Part shown: positions 23,959 to 36,070 of the stretch, piece by piece | How positions within the stretch are numbered: position 1 is the first letter of the stretch | Layout of the letters: the number at the start of each line of letters is the position of its first letter | Source: Paraspadella gotoi | Taxonomy: Eukaryota; Chaetognatha | DNA: 64,000 nt | Direction of reading: 5' to 3' | Assembly: GCA_051294375.1 (NCBI GenBank) | Contig: CM119267.1 | Coordinates: 367,523 to 431,522 of the forward strand | Notes under the pieces: model-generated | Seen by the model: the letters and a program-made list of their open reading frames with translations, nothing else | Databases searched by the model: none | What the model was told of the DNA's origin: nothing | Made by a program: the position numbers and the translations under genes

Positions 23959-24115
23959 CAAACATTTTTAACGTCGAAAAACCAAGAACTTAGCAAGCAG
24001 GTAGTAAACTAGAATACAAGAATTTCATATGTGGATATGGACAAATCGATAAGTGGCCTGAAAATGACGTCAAATAAATATTAAATTTAACCTGTGCATG
24101 CGAAGTCCTGACAAC
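22894..24115. other. Intergenic with (GGA)n and (GTC)n microsatellites
   Basis: GGA/AGG repeats lie at 23180-23246, mixed GAC repeats at 23420-23480, GA repeats at 23536-23596, and a pure GTC run at 23911-23958. No gene seen. Confidence 0.6.
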
Positions 24116-24119
24116 AGAC

Positions 24120-24365
24120 TTCAGTAACTTATCTAGCCCCTTCTAACGTCCATGGAACGGGTCCTTGGCTTGGAACCAGGTTTGGGAGGTGGCAATGCCC
24201 CCGAGGAGGTCGACGGCCGTCCTCACGCTTCTCATAGAGCAAGTAACGGGTTCGAAGCGAAAGCGGTACCATGTGGTCACAAGCTGATGACTGTACTCAA
24301 GGTCACGACTGAGGGAATGATAATTATTTTCGTGATTAAACTCAGCTATGCCCGCTATATGGAAA
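24120..24365 (-). mobile_element. tRNA-derived SINE-like element, copy 2
   Basis: Aligns with copy 1 through GTCGTGACC, ATCAGCTTGTGACCACATGG, TACCGCTTTC and a B-box-like GCTTCGAACCC on the minus strand, then GGTTCCAAGCCAAGGACCCG and TTAGAAGGGG. The A-box region is more diverged. Confidence 0.65.
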
Positions 24366-25744
24366 GCAAATAATTCAGCCTTGTCACACGACCGTGACAA
24401 TATTGTGTGGCAGCGAAGACAATCGTTTTAAAAACCGTCGGGGTACTAACGTGACACTTGCTTGACATCCTCCCGCCGTTTACCAAGAATCTGCCAACCA
24501 GAGATTCCAGAAAAAAAAACAATATTTTGACATTTTCTTTCTCGTTTGAGTTTTCTTGCTGCAACTGGCATCGACTCGCGTCAATGGGACAACTTTGTCT
24601 TTTTTGTCAAAAAGGAGGTACTATTTTTCGAAAGAGCCCAATTTCTGTTTCTAATCCCTGAATTAATTTTAATCAATGTTATCTAACTTTATAAAATATT
24701 TAACCCAATCCCTAACCCAAATCCCTAATCTTATCCCATTACCCTAATCACTGACTCTAATCCTTAAACTAACCCCTATCCTTAATCCATAAGGTTATGG
24801 ATTAATTACTTAGTAATTTTGAATTTAAACGGACATTGGGGTGGCTTTTGAAAAATATGATTAAAAAGGCCAAAAATTGGATGATGGACTTGAGCAGATG
24901 ACAATGGAAGATTGCAACAAAAAAAAACAATATTTCCAGATTTAATATGTCTTTTTTAATTTCGAAACAAATTTCAGCTGTCAATATCAGATATTTTTTG
25001 ATCGTTAAAATTCGTTTAAATGTTTTCCTTTTTTTGATATTTTAATCTTCGTGTTTTTTTTTAAAGCTGAACATCACAGATGGAATCAGAATTCGAGAAT
25101 GGAATCAGATCCGCGACTTCGGTAAAATCCCCCGGAAGCCGGATTGGACCTCCAAGAGAACCGACCAATCACTAGATGGGCTTCATGCCATCGGGAAAAC
25201 CAGCCCGTGTCGATCATCTACTTGATTAAATGTGAACTTTTTAATGGAGAAAAATGGGGATTTCATTTTAGGGAGCGGAGAATGAGAAGGTCAGGAGGAA
25301 GTAAAAAATAATATGTATGTATGTATGAATACTTACAATTGAAACATTCCTTGAAATATTATCCCTCTTCATTGATAGGGAAGCCAGGTAATAAACGAGA
25401 CTGTGATAGAGTCTTTGATTGAAAGCTTGCAGGGACCTGCTACTTCATTATCTTGTAAGAGTGATGGAGGCCTTAAGCCACCAAAGCCTGTCCAAAGTCA
25501 GGGGCGAGATAGCTTATTTATTAAATGAATGGATAATTTTTATATTGGAGAAGAGAGAAAGGTGAACTGTGAACTCGTGAACGCGGCCCCGAATCCCTGG
25601 GAGGAGGATGAAGAGGAGGTGAATGAGAAGGAGGGGGTAATAGACCCGCGTCTGTCTATCACCTTTTATACTGGGTTGTACCAATTTCATAAAAGACGAA
25701 GACGATTTTAAATGTTTTAAATAAGTTGTGATAACTTTTTAACC
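24366..25744. other. Intergenic; telomere-like CCTAATCCC tail at about 24613-24800
   Basis: At 24613 the head CGAAAGAGCCCAATTTCTGTT is followed by degenerate CCTAAYCC heptamers to about 24800. The same head-plus-tail arrangement occurs at 42.84, 46.99, 51.31 and 57.20 kb. 24,800-25,744 has no gene: the frames seen are short and uninformative. Confidence 0.6.
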
Positions 25745-26015
25745 GAATCTGCTTGAAGCAAATTCCTGCTTTGTCGGTCTGTCGGTCTGTCGGTCCCACC
25801 ATAAAATCTTGTAATTTACTTAAATCATATCAGAACATCGAATTCTGATAAATTATGCATAAAAAAATAGATGTCCGTCCGTCCGTACGTCCGTCCGTAC
25901 GTCGTCCCACTCTTAGCTTTGTACGTAAATTACTCATGAGTGGATCGGGCGATTGACTTGAAATTTTGTGTGTATGTAAAGAAGTGTATGATTTAGCTGG
26001 AAATCAAAAATAATA
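25745..26015 (+). mobile_element. Interspersed element family C, copy 2
   Basis: Plus-strand copy: CGAATCTGCTTGAAGCAAAT, GTCGGTCTGTCGGTC, GATAAATTATGCAT, GTCCGTCCGTACGTCC, ACTCATGAGTGGATC, then TTGAAATTTTGTGTG. Followed at 26095-26135 by another short GTCCGTCTGTC tract. Confidence 0.75.
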
Positions 26016-26132
26016 ATAATTTCTAACATTAATTTTTTGATCAAATCTCAAATCTGGGACTTGATACGAAATCTTGGCGCATTTGTGATAGGAGAGTCTG
26101 TCCGTCTGTCCGTCTGTCTTCTCGTCCGTCTC

Positions 26133-26170
<38 letters not shown>

Positions 26171-26229
26171 GAATGTTAAAAATATCTGTAAAGTAATGAG
26201 AACCTAAAGGAACGAACAGCCATAGAAAA

Positions 26230-26287
<58 letters not shown>

Positions 26288-26396
26288 GCGCCGTTCTCCT
26301 CAAGTAACCAGTTTTGAATTAGATGTTGTAGATAAATTATGGCAAAATGCCAAGCGTAATGGGAGCCATTGTCTTTTCCAGCCTCTCTCTCTCTCT

Positions 26397-26438
<42 letters not shown>

Positions 26439-26945
26439 CCCTCTAACTCTTTCTCTCTCTCCCTCTCTCCCCCTTCTCTCAGTAAAGGTGATTCAGCGAG
26501 CGGCAATGCAATCAGTGGCCAGAGATCGCTGAGGGGATTGTTTCCTGATGGTCGAGGGTCGAAATCCTGATGGAAGAGAAGGTGAGTGACTCAGTCAGGC
26601 GATTGCTGTTTGCGGAGGCAAAGAAAATGTGCAATTTACGCCTCATCGTTTCGTTTAATTCTAAATCTATTTTTGTATGTGTACATTATTGATTTTTAAT
26701 TCTTTAAGCTAAGAAATCTCTTTTTGACTTTCCAAGCGACTATTATACGGGTAAGTTATTTTTGTCTTTCTTAAGTAGTAATTTTAATTTGTGCATTTGT
26801 TTCTTACTTGTATAACATATATTTACGTGGGTGGCTGACAATGTGATGGGAAACAGAAACAATTTTATATTTTCTTTCTTTTTTTTTTCTTAGTTTGATA
26901 TTTTCTATTTTTCTTGTTTTCTATCTTTACTTCCTTTTTATTATT
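26016..26945. other. Intergenic: GA, (GAC)n and CT microsatellites; weak exon-like segment 26482-26581
   Basis: GA repeats at 26139-26168, a pure GAC run at 26229-26283, and CT repeats at 26382-26480. The last ends in CTCTCAG, and 100 bp later AGAAG|GTGAGTGAC occurs, so 26482-26581 has exon-like borders. However, all three frames stop within it. No gene called. Confidence 0.5.
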
Positions 26946-27195
26946 TCGCCGCGAGTACTCGCGGAGCAACTCTTTAAGTCACTTTTCGGTCGGTCGGTCG
27001 GTATGTCTGTCCGTGATCACAAAGTAAATGCGGCATATTTCTTGTAATGTCGGGTCGTTTGAGTTGAAACTTTGCAGAGAAAAGTTCAACCATAAGACGT
27101 TGGTTATAACTTATACATAAATTTCCTAGTCATGTAGTCACGTGATCACAGGGAAATACATGTGAAAAGAAAATCACTTCGGCGCAACACATCTT
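26946..27195 (+). mobile_element. Interspersed element family B, copy 2
   Basis: The left end is the palindrome CGCCGCGAGTACTCGCGG followed by AGCAAC. Then come the GTCGGTC tract, CATGTAGTCACGTGATCACA, GGGAAATACATGTGAAAA, and the right end CGGCGCAACACAT. Confidence 0.75.
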
Positions 27196-27209
27196 CACTT
27201 TCTCTCTCT

Positions 27210-27496
27210 GTCTCTCTATAACTCTCTCTCTCTCTCTCNNNNNNNNNNNNNNNNNNNNNNNNNNNNNNNNNNNNNNNNNNNNNNNNNNNNNNNNNNNNNN
27301 NNNNNNNNNNNNNNNNNNNNNNNNNNNNNNNNNNNNNNNNNNNNNNNNNNNNNNNNNNNNNNNNNNNNNNNNNNNNNNNNNNNNNNNNNNNNNNNNNNNN
27401 NNNNNNNNNNNNNNNNNNNNNNNNNNNNNNNNNNNNNNNNNNNNNNNNNNNNNNNNNNNNNNNNNNNNNNNNNTCTCTCTCTCTCTCTCTCTCTCC
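27210..27496. repeat. (CT)n microsatellite with 235-N gap
   Basis: CT repeats on both sides of the N run at 27239-27473. Confidence 0.9.
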
Positions 27497-27717
27497 CCCT
27501 TCTGTCGTCGTCATGGTAACGAAGTGAATGTACCTGAGCGATCGAATGATTTGTTCACACGAATTTGAGTAGCCACTTTCACTTTCATGAGGCTCCTTCA
27601 CACTTCACAGTTCACAAGAAATTTCGGTGAGAGGAAAAGAAGAAGTTTCCTTCAATTGAGGTCAATGATGAATTTGAGGAAATTCGGCTCCTCATCAAAA
27701 ACGCCTCAGACCGTGAG

Positions 27718-27931
27718 AGGGAGAGACGGGGGGGGGAGAAAGAGAGGGAGAGAGGGAGGGAAAGAGAGTGAGAGAGAGGGAGGGAGGGAAGAGAAAGGCT
27801 GGGAGGGTAAAAGAGGGAGGGAGAGAGGGGAGGGATGGAAGGAGAAAGAGATTGAGAAAATGATAGAGACAGAGAAAGAAAGAGAGAGAGAGACAGAGAG
27901 AGAGAGAAAGAAAGAAAGAAAGAAAGAAATA

Positions 27932-28018
<87 letters not shown>
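27718..28018. repeat. Polypurine tract ending in (GAAA)n of about 29 units
   Basis: GGGAGAGA-rich purine sequence from 27718 grades into GAGA and then a GAAA tetranucleotide run at 27905-28018. The Lys/Glu/Arg-rich frame is compositional. Confidence 0.85.
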
Positions 28019-28107
28019 TCCCATTTTATTTATCCAATGTATTCATCCTTATTTACATTCGTCGGTTGATGAAATGACAACAATAAAGACAACAGTGTCG
28101 TTGATGA

Positions 28108-28108
28108 A

Positions 28109-28150
<42 letters not shown>
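28108..28150. repeat. (GAC)n microsatellite
   Basis: A pure GAC/ACG run of about 14 units. It is one of several CpG-containing trinucleotide runs in the window. Confidence 0.9.
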
Positions 28151-28244
28151 AAAAAAAGAAAAGTTTGATGAAAAAGCGACTTTTTTTTGGTCGATTGTTT
28201 TTTGATGAGAAGAAAATCTTCGTAGGAGAAAAAAAATGGCGGAT

Positions 28245-28560
28245 TTAGGAGATTTAAAATTTATGATTTAAGTTTTAAGATTAAAATATTAAGATTTAAG
28301 TTTTAGGATTTAAGATTTAAGAACAAAAATTAGGATTTAGGATTTGGGATCTAACATTAAAGAGTTAAGATTTAAGATTCAAGATTTAATTTTAATATTT
28401 AAATTTTAAGAATTAAGATTTAAGATTTCGGATTTTTAATCTAGAATTTCGGATTTAAAAGTTAATATTTAAGAATTAAGATTTAGATTTAAGATTGTGG
28501 ATCCAGGATTTAGGATTTAAATATCAAGACTTAAGATTTAGCATTTAGAATTTTTATTAA
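28245..28560. repeat. Degenerate GATTTAAG minisatellite
   Basis: The words GATTTAAG, GATTTAGG, AATTTAAG and TTTTAAGATT recur at 7-10 bp steps for about 300 bp, a strongly decayed short-unit tandem array. Confidence 0.8.
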
Positions 28561-29028
28561 ACATTTTTATTAATTCTCCTTATTGCATCGAGGATAATCA
28601 GACGTGACCGCCGTTTTTAGATTTTTAAATTTTGCGATTTAAGCATTTCAATTTTTAATAGATTTTATTAATTTGTACTCTTTCTGCTTTTTCTATGACA
28701 TTTCACCTTCGCCTCCCGCGCCTCTCCCCCCCTTCCCCCCCCCCTTTGTCCCCCCTTCACAACGCTCTTTCATTTTCTCTTCATTCTTTGATTTTCCCGA
28801 AATCTTTTTTTCCTTTTTTTTCGTTTGATTGACATTTCATTTTCTTTTATATATATATTATATATTTGTCTTTAGTTCATTTATCTTGTTTCTTTATTTC
28901 GTTAAAAGTTTTGATTCTTTTTTGCCCGCAAATTTTTTTACTAATAAAAAAATATTTTTAAAAAAAGTTGATGGAAAAATCGATGATTGAAAAAAACATT
29001 CGACAAACTTTTTCTCTCTCGCTTCCTT

Positions 29029-29065
<37 letters not shown>

Positions 29066-29139
29066 CTCTCTCTCTCTAACTCGTTCTCTCCCTCTCTCAC
29101 TTTCTCTCTCACCTCCTCTTTTACTTCCTTTCATACTGC
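28561..29139. other. Intergenic, T-rich; CT repeats at about 29010-29112
   Basis: No gene seen. A C-homopolymer-rich patch lies at 28715-28760. Confidence 0.5.
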
Positions 29140-29385
29140 ACACTGCATAAGTTCACCCCGCCTCTAAGCAATGACACCTCCAGCCGTGACCACTGACCAG
29201 TATTACCATCAGCTCAAGACCATTCGGTACCGACATCGAGCCCCAATGGTATCTTCCCTGCAGGAAGCGAGAGAACGACCGTAAACCACCTTGAGGGCGT
29301 GGAAAACCCTCCAATCTGGATCCAAGATCCGTTCCGTGGCGACTAGAGGGGGTTAAAGAAGTTACGGATAGCTCTCTTCAGCTTT
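29140..29385 (+). mobile_element. tRNA-derived SINE-like element, copy 3
   Basis: Plus-strand copy: GCATAAGTTCACCCCGCCTC, GCCGTGACCACTGACCAG, CATCAGCTCAAGACCATT, GGTACCGACATCGAGCCCC at the B-box position, then TTGAGGGCGTGGAAAACCCT and a tail AAGAAGTTACGGATAGC that matches the complement of copy 1. Confidence 0.7.
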
Positions 29386-29500
29386 CTCCCTCTCTTCCTC
29401 TTCATCTTAACATGCGTTTTTTCTGATGTTTTTCATTTTAAAACAAAACATAGAATCTTTGATCTTTCCCAAACTTTCCATTTTGTCCCTTCTTTCATTC

Positions 29501-29542
<42 letters not shown>

Positions 29543-29543
29543 C

Positions 29544-29608
<65 letters not shown>

Positions 29609-30369
29609 CATCAGAGATTCCATTGTTTTCCATCCGTTTTGTCCCCCGAGTTTATGGGCTCCCGATCTTTGAATGGATAGATATCATCCAATCTCTCACC
29701 AAGAACGAAATCCAATCTGTCACCAAAAATGGAAAGAAATCTTGAGAAAAACAATTTAATGGTTGAATGGAAATTCACTTGTCACCGGCTAAACCTAAAT
29801 TTAGAGAAAAATAATATCATTGTTGTTACTATTTACTATCATCATTATCATAATTTTTATTATTATTGTTATAATTTTTTATTAATATTATTAATATTAA
29901 TATTATTATTAATATTATTAATAATATCATCATTATTGCTATTTTGTTTTGATGAACCCAAATTGTAAGAGGACAAAAGAGGATCATAAACCGAGGGAGA
30001 GAGAGAGAAAGAGAGAGATGTAAGAGAAAGATTCTTAGAATAATACTAAATGAGATTGAGATTTCATAAATCTCATTTGCATTTAGTAGTAAAACATTTT
30101 AAGTCCAATTGATTTTTGTACTGTATTATGATAGAGAGAGAGAGAGAGAGTGAAAACGAAAGAGAGAGATACTCCTTGTCCCTCCCCCTTCTCCCCTTCC
30201 TCCCTCCCTCTCCCTCCTCCCTCCCTCCCTCTCCCTCTCCCTCTCCCTCATGAGCCGTCCATGTTTCTCTGTAAAATGTCATCCACCCTGAGTCACAGAC
30301 TGAGAGCTTAAAACCGTCAAAGGGAAATTGATTAGCGAAGGAAGAAAAAGCGACGAAGCATTTTTCGCC
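29386..30369. other. Intergenic: CT microsatellite 29500-29602, AT-trinucleotide run, GA and CCCTCT repeats
   Basis: ATT/AAT repeats lie at 29860-29935 and CCCTCT/CCCTCC repeats at 30178-30250. At 30048-30082 a small hairpin, ATGAGATT...AATCTCATTTGCAT, resembles one at 39017-39050. Confidence 0.6.
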
Positions 30370-30650
30370 GGATCGGTTTACAGCAGATTCGAGCTTTATA
30401 ATTTACTTTGTCGGTCCGTCGGTACCCAACCCAAAATATTTTCAATAAGATCTTGTCATAATATCAAATTATGATAAATAATGCCCAAAAAAGTGATGTC
30501 TGTCCGACCGTCCGTACGTCTCCTATTAGCATTAAACGCCAATTACTCGTGATTGGATAGATGGATTGGAAATTACTTGATTAAATAATTATGATTAGCT
30601 GCTTACCGCTAATGAACGTGTTTTTTCAAACTTGTTTCGCTAAATTTTTA
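30370..30650 (+). mobile_element. Interspersed element family C, copy 3
   Basis: Plus-strand copy with AGCAGATTCGAGCTTTATAA, GTCGGTCCGTCGGTA, GATAAATAATGC, GTCCGACCGTCCGTACGTC, CGCCAATTACTCGTGATTGG, and a distal AGCTGCTTACCGCTAATGA that is also found at the 40-kb copy. Confidence 0.7.
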
Positions 30651-31319
30651 ATTCATTAATTTTTAAATCGCGCCTCTATATTCTTTGCTCGCGCATTACA
30701 TTACAAATACAACATCTTACAATTTTTCATAAAACAGTCTGAGTATGTAATCGGCTCGGCTAGCAATCGTTTAATTAATTAACTTTGAACTCCTAATACT
30801 AATAGTACGAAAATAATGCGTGATATGTCTAGTCAGATGTTCCTTCATTTTCTTTTCCCAATACTTTTCTTCTAAAAGGATATAAAATTTAAACAAATTA
30901 AAATAACTTTATAATTAATATCAACGTTGTTTTATAAAAAATCCTGTTGATGCGTCATTGTAACTTTTACTCGTTTTCGAAATAGTCAATTATAAAACTT
31001 TTTTTTAAATTACAATAACGTGAAAATTTTAATTAATAAATTACAAGACCTTCATTTTCGCGAAAGTTTACATGTAAACATCTTTACACTTAAACATTTA
31101 TAAAAATTTTATAAAATTTATAAAAAAAATATTAATAAAATAAATAAAAGAATAGAAATGCTAAATTAAGCAAAACATTGAATTGAAAATAATTAAAATG
31201 ATTAAGATAATTTAAATTATTAAAATATTCTCGACCTTTATTTTCTTTCTCTTTCAACTTTCTTGTAATTCTGCCACAAATTTCTTTTCTTGCGAATTTT
31301 GCTGAGTTTAGCTTTTCTA

Positions 31320-31350
<31 letters not shown>

Positions 31351-31375
31351 NNNNNNNNNNNNNNNNNNNNNNNNN

Positions 31376-31421
<46 letters not shown>

Positions 31422-34400
31422 TCTCATTCCTCTCTCTCTCTCTCTCTCTCTCGGCTTGTCTCGCTCAATCCCCATTATACATTTGTACATTCAAGACATT
31501 TCAATTTTTTTTTAAATTTTCTTTGTCGCTGACGTTCATCGTCTTCGTCTTTGTTGTTGTTGTTGTTATCACGGGCGCCTTGGCCTCGTTGTTGTCTACG
31601 TCGTTCGTCGTCGTCGTCATCGTCGTCGTTATCGTCGTTTCAGTTCCAATCAAAACTCTCTCTCCCTCTCTCAGAAATATGAGGGCAAATCTCATGGCCT
31701 CCCTTCATTTCCGTTATGACCTTTTCAGTCAGTGTTCAAGATGGATTAGATTTTCAAAAACGTTTACACAAGTTGATCACACATATATATACTTTAATTT
31801 AAAACACCTTTATTCGATGAAATTTTCAACATGAGAGATTCCCGGTTTCATTTTATCTCGCTCCGAAATATGCCAAATTAGCTTAAGATCGAATTTGTCA
31901 GATAACGATGTACGCTCTTATTCGGCGTAATTTTAAAACGTTTTATATTGTAATATTATAAATAATTAAATATTAGTTTTTAGAAATATTATATTTATAA
32001 ATATAAATATTTATAGTATATATACTAATATAAATAAGACAAAATAGCATTTAAAACGGAGAGCTGAATGCTTCTTTACCTCTACTAAAATAGATAAAAT
32101 TCGAACAAGATTTTATGCATAAACCATAAATAATTAACTACTTTTGCTTCTTAAAATCCTTATTACATATTTAAAACTTTTTATAAATTATATATTCAAT
32201 TGTTTAAGTTACCCATTATATGTGCTTTTAATAAAAAGGTAAATAAGAAAAACTGATAACTTAAGATGAAAATAAGCAATAAAAGTAAAATATTAAGATA
32301 AATAATAATAAATTAAATCATTATCCAAAAATATTCATTAAACAATATTAATAATATATTAAATAATATTAATATATAACTATGAATTAATTTAAAAAAA
32401 TGATATTTTAAAAACTATTGCCAAAGAAACAATTTTAAATTGTTTAAAATTCTAAAATGAATATTTTTCTATAGCAAATGGATATTTATTTTAAAGCAAT
32501 TTTTAGGTTAACTACTCAACCAGGAAATTTTTTGGATGATAGCATTAAAAGAGAAATTTTTTTGTAACAAAAAAAAATTTTCTCTTTTAAAATCAGGGAA
32601 AATTTTACATTTTTAGAGCACCAAGCTTTGCGACAAGCAGGCAATTTTTAGTGATTAGTCTAATCTTACTCAATGTATTTCATAATAACCGGACTTTTAC
32701 ATAAAACTGTCATATCATAAATATTTTGAAAAATAAATAAAAATAAATTAAAATAAAAGGTTAAAAGCATAAAAAACTGAAAGTCTAATTGATAAATTCT
32801 CATATATACATATAGATAAAAAGCCGAAATAACAGAAAATTAAATACTGTCTAATAATATTACTAATTTGAATAACAAATAAATAGATTAAACGATTGGA
32901 TCAATTTTTGTGTTTTGATCGACATGAAGGAACTGTATTTTTTGATATTGTAAAAATAACGTTTTCTTATCTAATTTGTTTATATTCTGAATCATAATCT
33001 TTGTAACTCTGAATTGAAAACTATCTTTTCATTTTATAAAAGAAAACAAGAGCAACACTGAAAAAGAAAACTTAACTTTCCAAAAGTGATATTTATATAT
33101 GGAAATTGTTCGCTATTATGCTCTCTGTATTATATATAGAGTATATTTAACTCTCAAAATCTGAGTGCGATTGATTGATTTATCGTAATTCTAAGATTGG
33201 ATTACTAAGACATTTGTCATAATTTAGAATATATTAAAAAATCATAAGATCAACTTGTGTCTCGTAAAATAATATATAGATAGAAGGTTCTATGTTAAAT
33301 TCTTTTCATATTCAACTAAAATTGAAAAAAAGAGTAGATAACACAATATTCATTCGGATGGATTCGACATACATATCCAGAGTGACATACTGATACGCCT
33401 TACTCTCGTTTGTAACTCTCTCGAGAGCTGTTCGAACGGGACTGGACACGGCTAACACATCTCAGTCAGAAGACACTGATCGAGCTGTTTGTATTGTAGT
33501 GCGAGTAAAAACATTAGTTGCGCTCTCTGGCGTGTCGCCAGAATTAAGACAAAGTATTTATTTGTCTTCTAAATTCAACAACAACATATTTTAATCACGA
33601 TCACTACGTATGAATCAGCCATGACTGAATACAAAACTAAAACACTAAAACAACAGATCTCTCAGGATATAGTTTTCTGACTCCTCAAAGCTCATTCGGA
33701 AAAAAAAAAGGGATGACGCTCCTCAATGCGCGGCTTTCTCGAAAACCCGTCAGTTCGTGCGCGCGACTGAATTATTTGAGAAAAAAACCTAAATTAAGTG
33801 TGTGATATAAAAGAGGCTCGAAATATATTTATATGATGATACAAAGGAGAAATAAAACGACAAAGAATAAAATAAATAAATAGATAAAATAGAGAGAAAA
33901 GAGAGAAAGGCGCATGAAAAAGAATTAGGTAAATCAGAAATCAAGAACATTTATGTTATGTAGTATAACAATTATGTTAAAAAAAATTCATCTTTTATTT
34001 AAATATTAAATGATAATATTCATTGTTAATATAATCAAAGAAAGTTACTATATAAAGGAATCGGATTTTCAATTGATTTTCTTCAATATATGACAATTGG
34101 TACAACCTAATATAAAAATTATCCATTCATATAAAATAATAAGCTATCTTGACCCTGACTTGGATATATGTTCATACTGGAATTTCACAGTAAATCCCAA
34201 AACCAAAATTATCGCGATTAATTTCTAATTACTGTTTATACTTTATAAAAAAATAGAACAAAACTTATTAAAAATCACAACATAGCAGTTCTAAAAACTG
34301 TTAAAGATATATTATAGCATTACTCTCATAAAACGCTAGATTACAATAATTATTAATAATTCATAAGTTATTAAAAAAAAACTAAACTCATCGTCAGATT

Positions 34401-34678
34401 TCACAGGCAAAAGATGCTCTTTTTTATGAAAAAATTTCGCAGAATATCCGCCAGCGTACGTTAGTAATCTTTTGTTTTCTTTTTGACCGGCTTGACCGAT
34501 CACTTTAACATTTAAAAAAGATACGAAATTGACCATTTCGATCTTCGTGTCTCTCTCTCTCTCTCTCTCTCTCGTTTCACTTCAAAGCAGTGAATTTCGA
34601 CATTTTCTCGGCCATTTTGATTTTACGAGAAACGAAATCGATAATTCGTTTTTTTCTCTCGTTTTTCCGATTTTTAGT
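30651..34678. other. About 4 kb AT-rich intergenic desert
   Basis: Very AT-rich with no ORF of note, apart from a CT microsatellite with a 25-N gap (31322-31452) and GTT/GTC repeats (31540-31645). A GC-richer island at about 33350-33620 is unique in the window and might be a solo LTR fragment or promoter, but no defining ends were seen. A weak match to element family F (ATCCATTCATATAAAATAATAAGCTATC) lies near 34120. Confidence 0.5.
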
Positions 34679-34815
34679 TGCGCCGCGAGTACTCGCAAAT
34701 ACTCATAAATACACGGGCAAAAAAAGTTTTTTAGTTATATCATGTCATGTCATATCATGTGATCAAAGGGAAATACACGTGAAAATAAAGTCACTGCGGC
34801 GCAACACATTGGAAT
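34679..34815 (+). mobile_element. Interspersed element family B, copy 3 (internal deletion)
   Basis: Left end TTGCGCCGCGAGTACTCGC and right end CACTGCGGCGCAACACATTG are both present, but the element is only about 137 bp. The GTCGGTC tract and central part are missing. Confidence 0.8.
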
Positions 34816-34991
34816 CACCGTTCTTGTTTTTCTCAATTTTTTCATTATTTTTTTTTTCATCCAAAGTTTGCAAGTTTTCTTTAATTTAATACTTTACAAC
34901 TGTAAATATTAATAAATATTTGCTCAATTTGTTTCGTCAAGTTTTTAATATTTTTGAAGTTTAATTTCTGTTGTCTTCTTTATTTATTCAT

Positions 34992-35603
34992 TAAGGCGTA
35001 GTAAAATTTCTAAATTTAACTTTAATTAAAATTCTAAAAGTGAAGAACGAACAATATTATATTAATAAACATTTATATAATAAAAAAATTTATAATAAAT
35101 TTTACAATTTTCACAGTAGGCCATATTTATACTAGTACTAAACCAATAAATGTTAAAATTTCAAAACAGTTTTTTCTAAGATTTTTTTGCAGATTTGGAT
35201 TTGTCACAAAAAGTTGACATAAAGAAATATAATTCTTTTTGAAAAATTCCTTCATTAAATGGGTCAAAAATTAAAAAAAAGTTATATTTTAAGCTGAAAA
35301 TTAATTTTTTAAGTATTAAATATAGTTTTTTTAATTTTTAACCCACTTAATGAAAGAATTTTAAAAAATGATTTATATTTTCTTTTATCAACTTTTGACG
35401 AGGAATTCAAATCTGCAATCAAAATTAAGAAAAGCCTATTTTGAAATTTTTCGATTTTATAAGGATAGTACTATATATAAATACAGCTTACTGCAAAAAT
35501 TAAAAAACATAGAATTAATTTTTTTTACAAATTAATGTTCACTGATAGTATGTTGTTCATAATTGACTTTTAGAATTTTTGTATGAACTTTCACTACGCC
35601 TTA
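34992..35603. mobile_element. 612-bp foldback element with perfect 8-bp target duplication
   Basis: Termini TAAGGCGTAGT and ACTACGCCTTA are inverted. The two halves (about 305 bp each, centre near 35300) are diverged reverse complements: GCAGATTTGGATTTGTCAC matches the complement of the segment around 35400. Both sides are flanked by TTATTCAT (34984-34991 and 35604-35611). Eight-bp duplications are typical of hAT-type (also Merlin) insertion. No coding capacity, so a non-autonomous foldback. A single arm recurs at 55.08-55.34 kb. Confidence 0.85.
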
Positions 35604-35695
35604 TTATTCATATATTGTTTCACGAATGAAAAAAACGAGTTATTAATTTATTATGGATACAATTAAGTAATAATAATTAATTGATTGATAAACAA

Positions 35696-35821
35696 TTCGC
35701 GACCAACCTATAATGATCATCATCATCATCATCATCATGCATAAGTTTGGGTGAGTGACCGTCCCACAATAATTAAATAAATAAATAAATAAATATATAA
35801 ATAAATATATAAATAAATAAA

Positions 35822-35875
<54 letters not shown>

Positions 35876-36070
35876 GGTCACGCCCTCTCACTTCGTCGAT
35901 GGCGCCGACTATCGACGCCGATGGAAGAACAGCGTCGCCACGCCCACTTCCTCCTCCTCCTCCTCCTCGTCATCCCCCACCTCCTCCTCTTATTCTCCCT
36001 CTTCCTCCTCCTTTTCCTCCTCCTCTTCCTCCTCTTCCTCCTCCTACTCCCCCTCCTCCTCCTCCTCTTC
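35696..36070. repeat. Compound microsatellites: (ATC)n, (AAAT)n, (CT)n, (CTC)n
   Basis: ATC repeats at 35715-35739, AAAT repeats at 35772-35822, a CT run at 35824-35872 and CTC-type repeats at 35945-36070. The Pro- and Leu-rich frames over the last are repeat products. Confidence 0.85.

Noticed and set aside
26482-26581. 100-bp coding exon between CTCTCAG and GTGAGTGAC
   Set aside because: All three frames contain stops. The acceptor is simply the end of a CT microsatellite.
33350-33620. Solo LTR
   Set aside because: A GC-richer island, but no TG...CA ends, target duplication or second copy could be shown.
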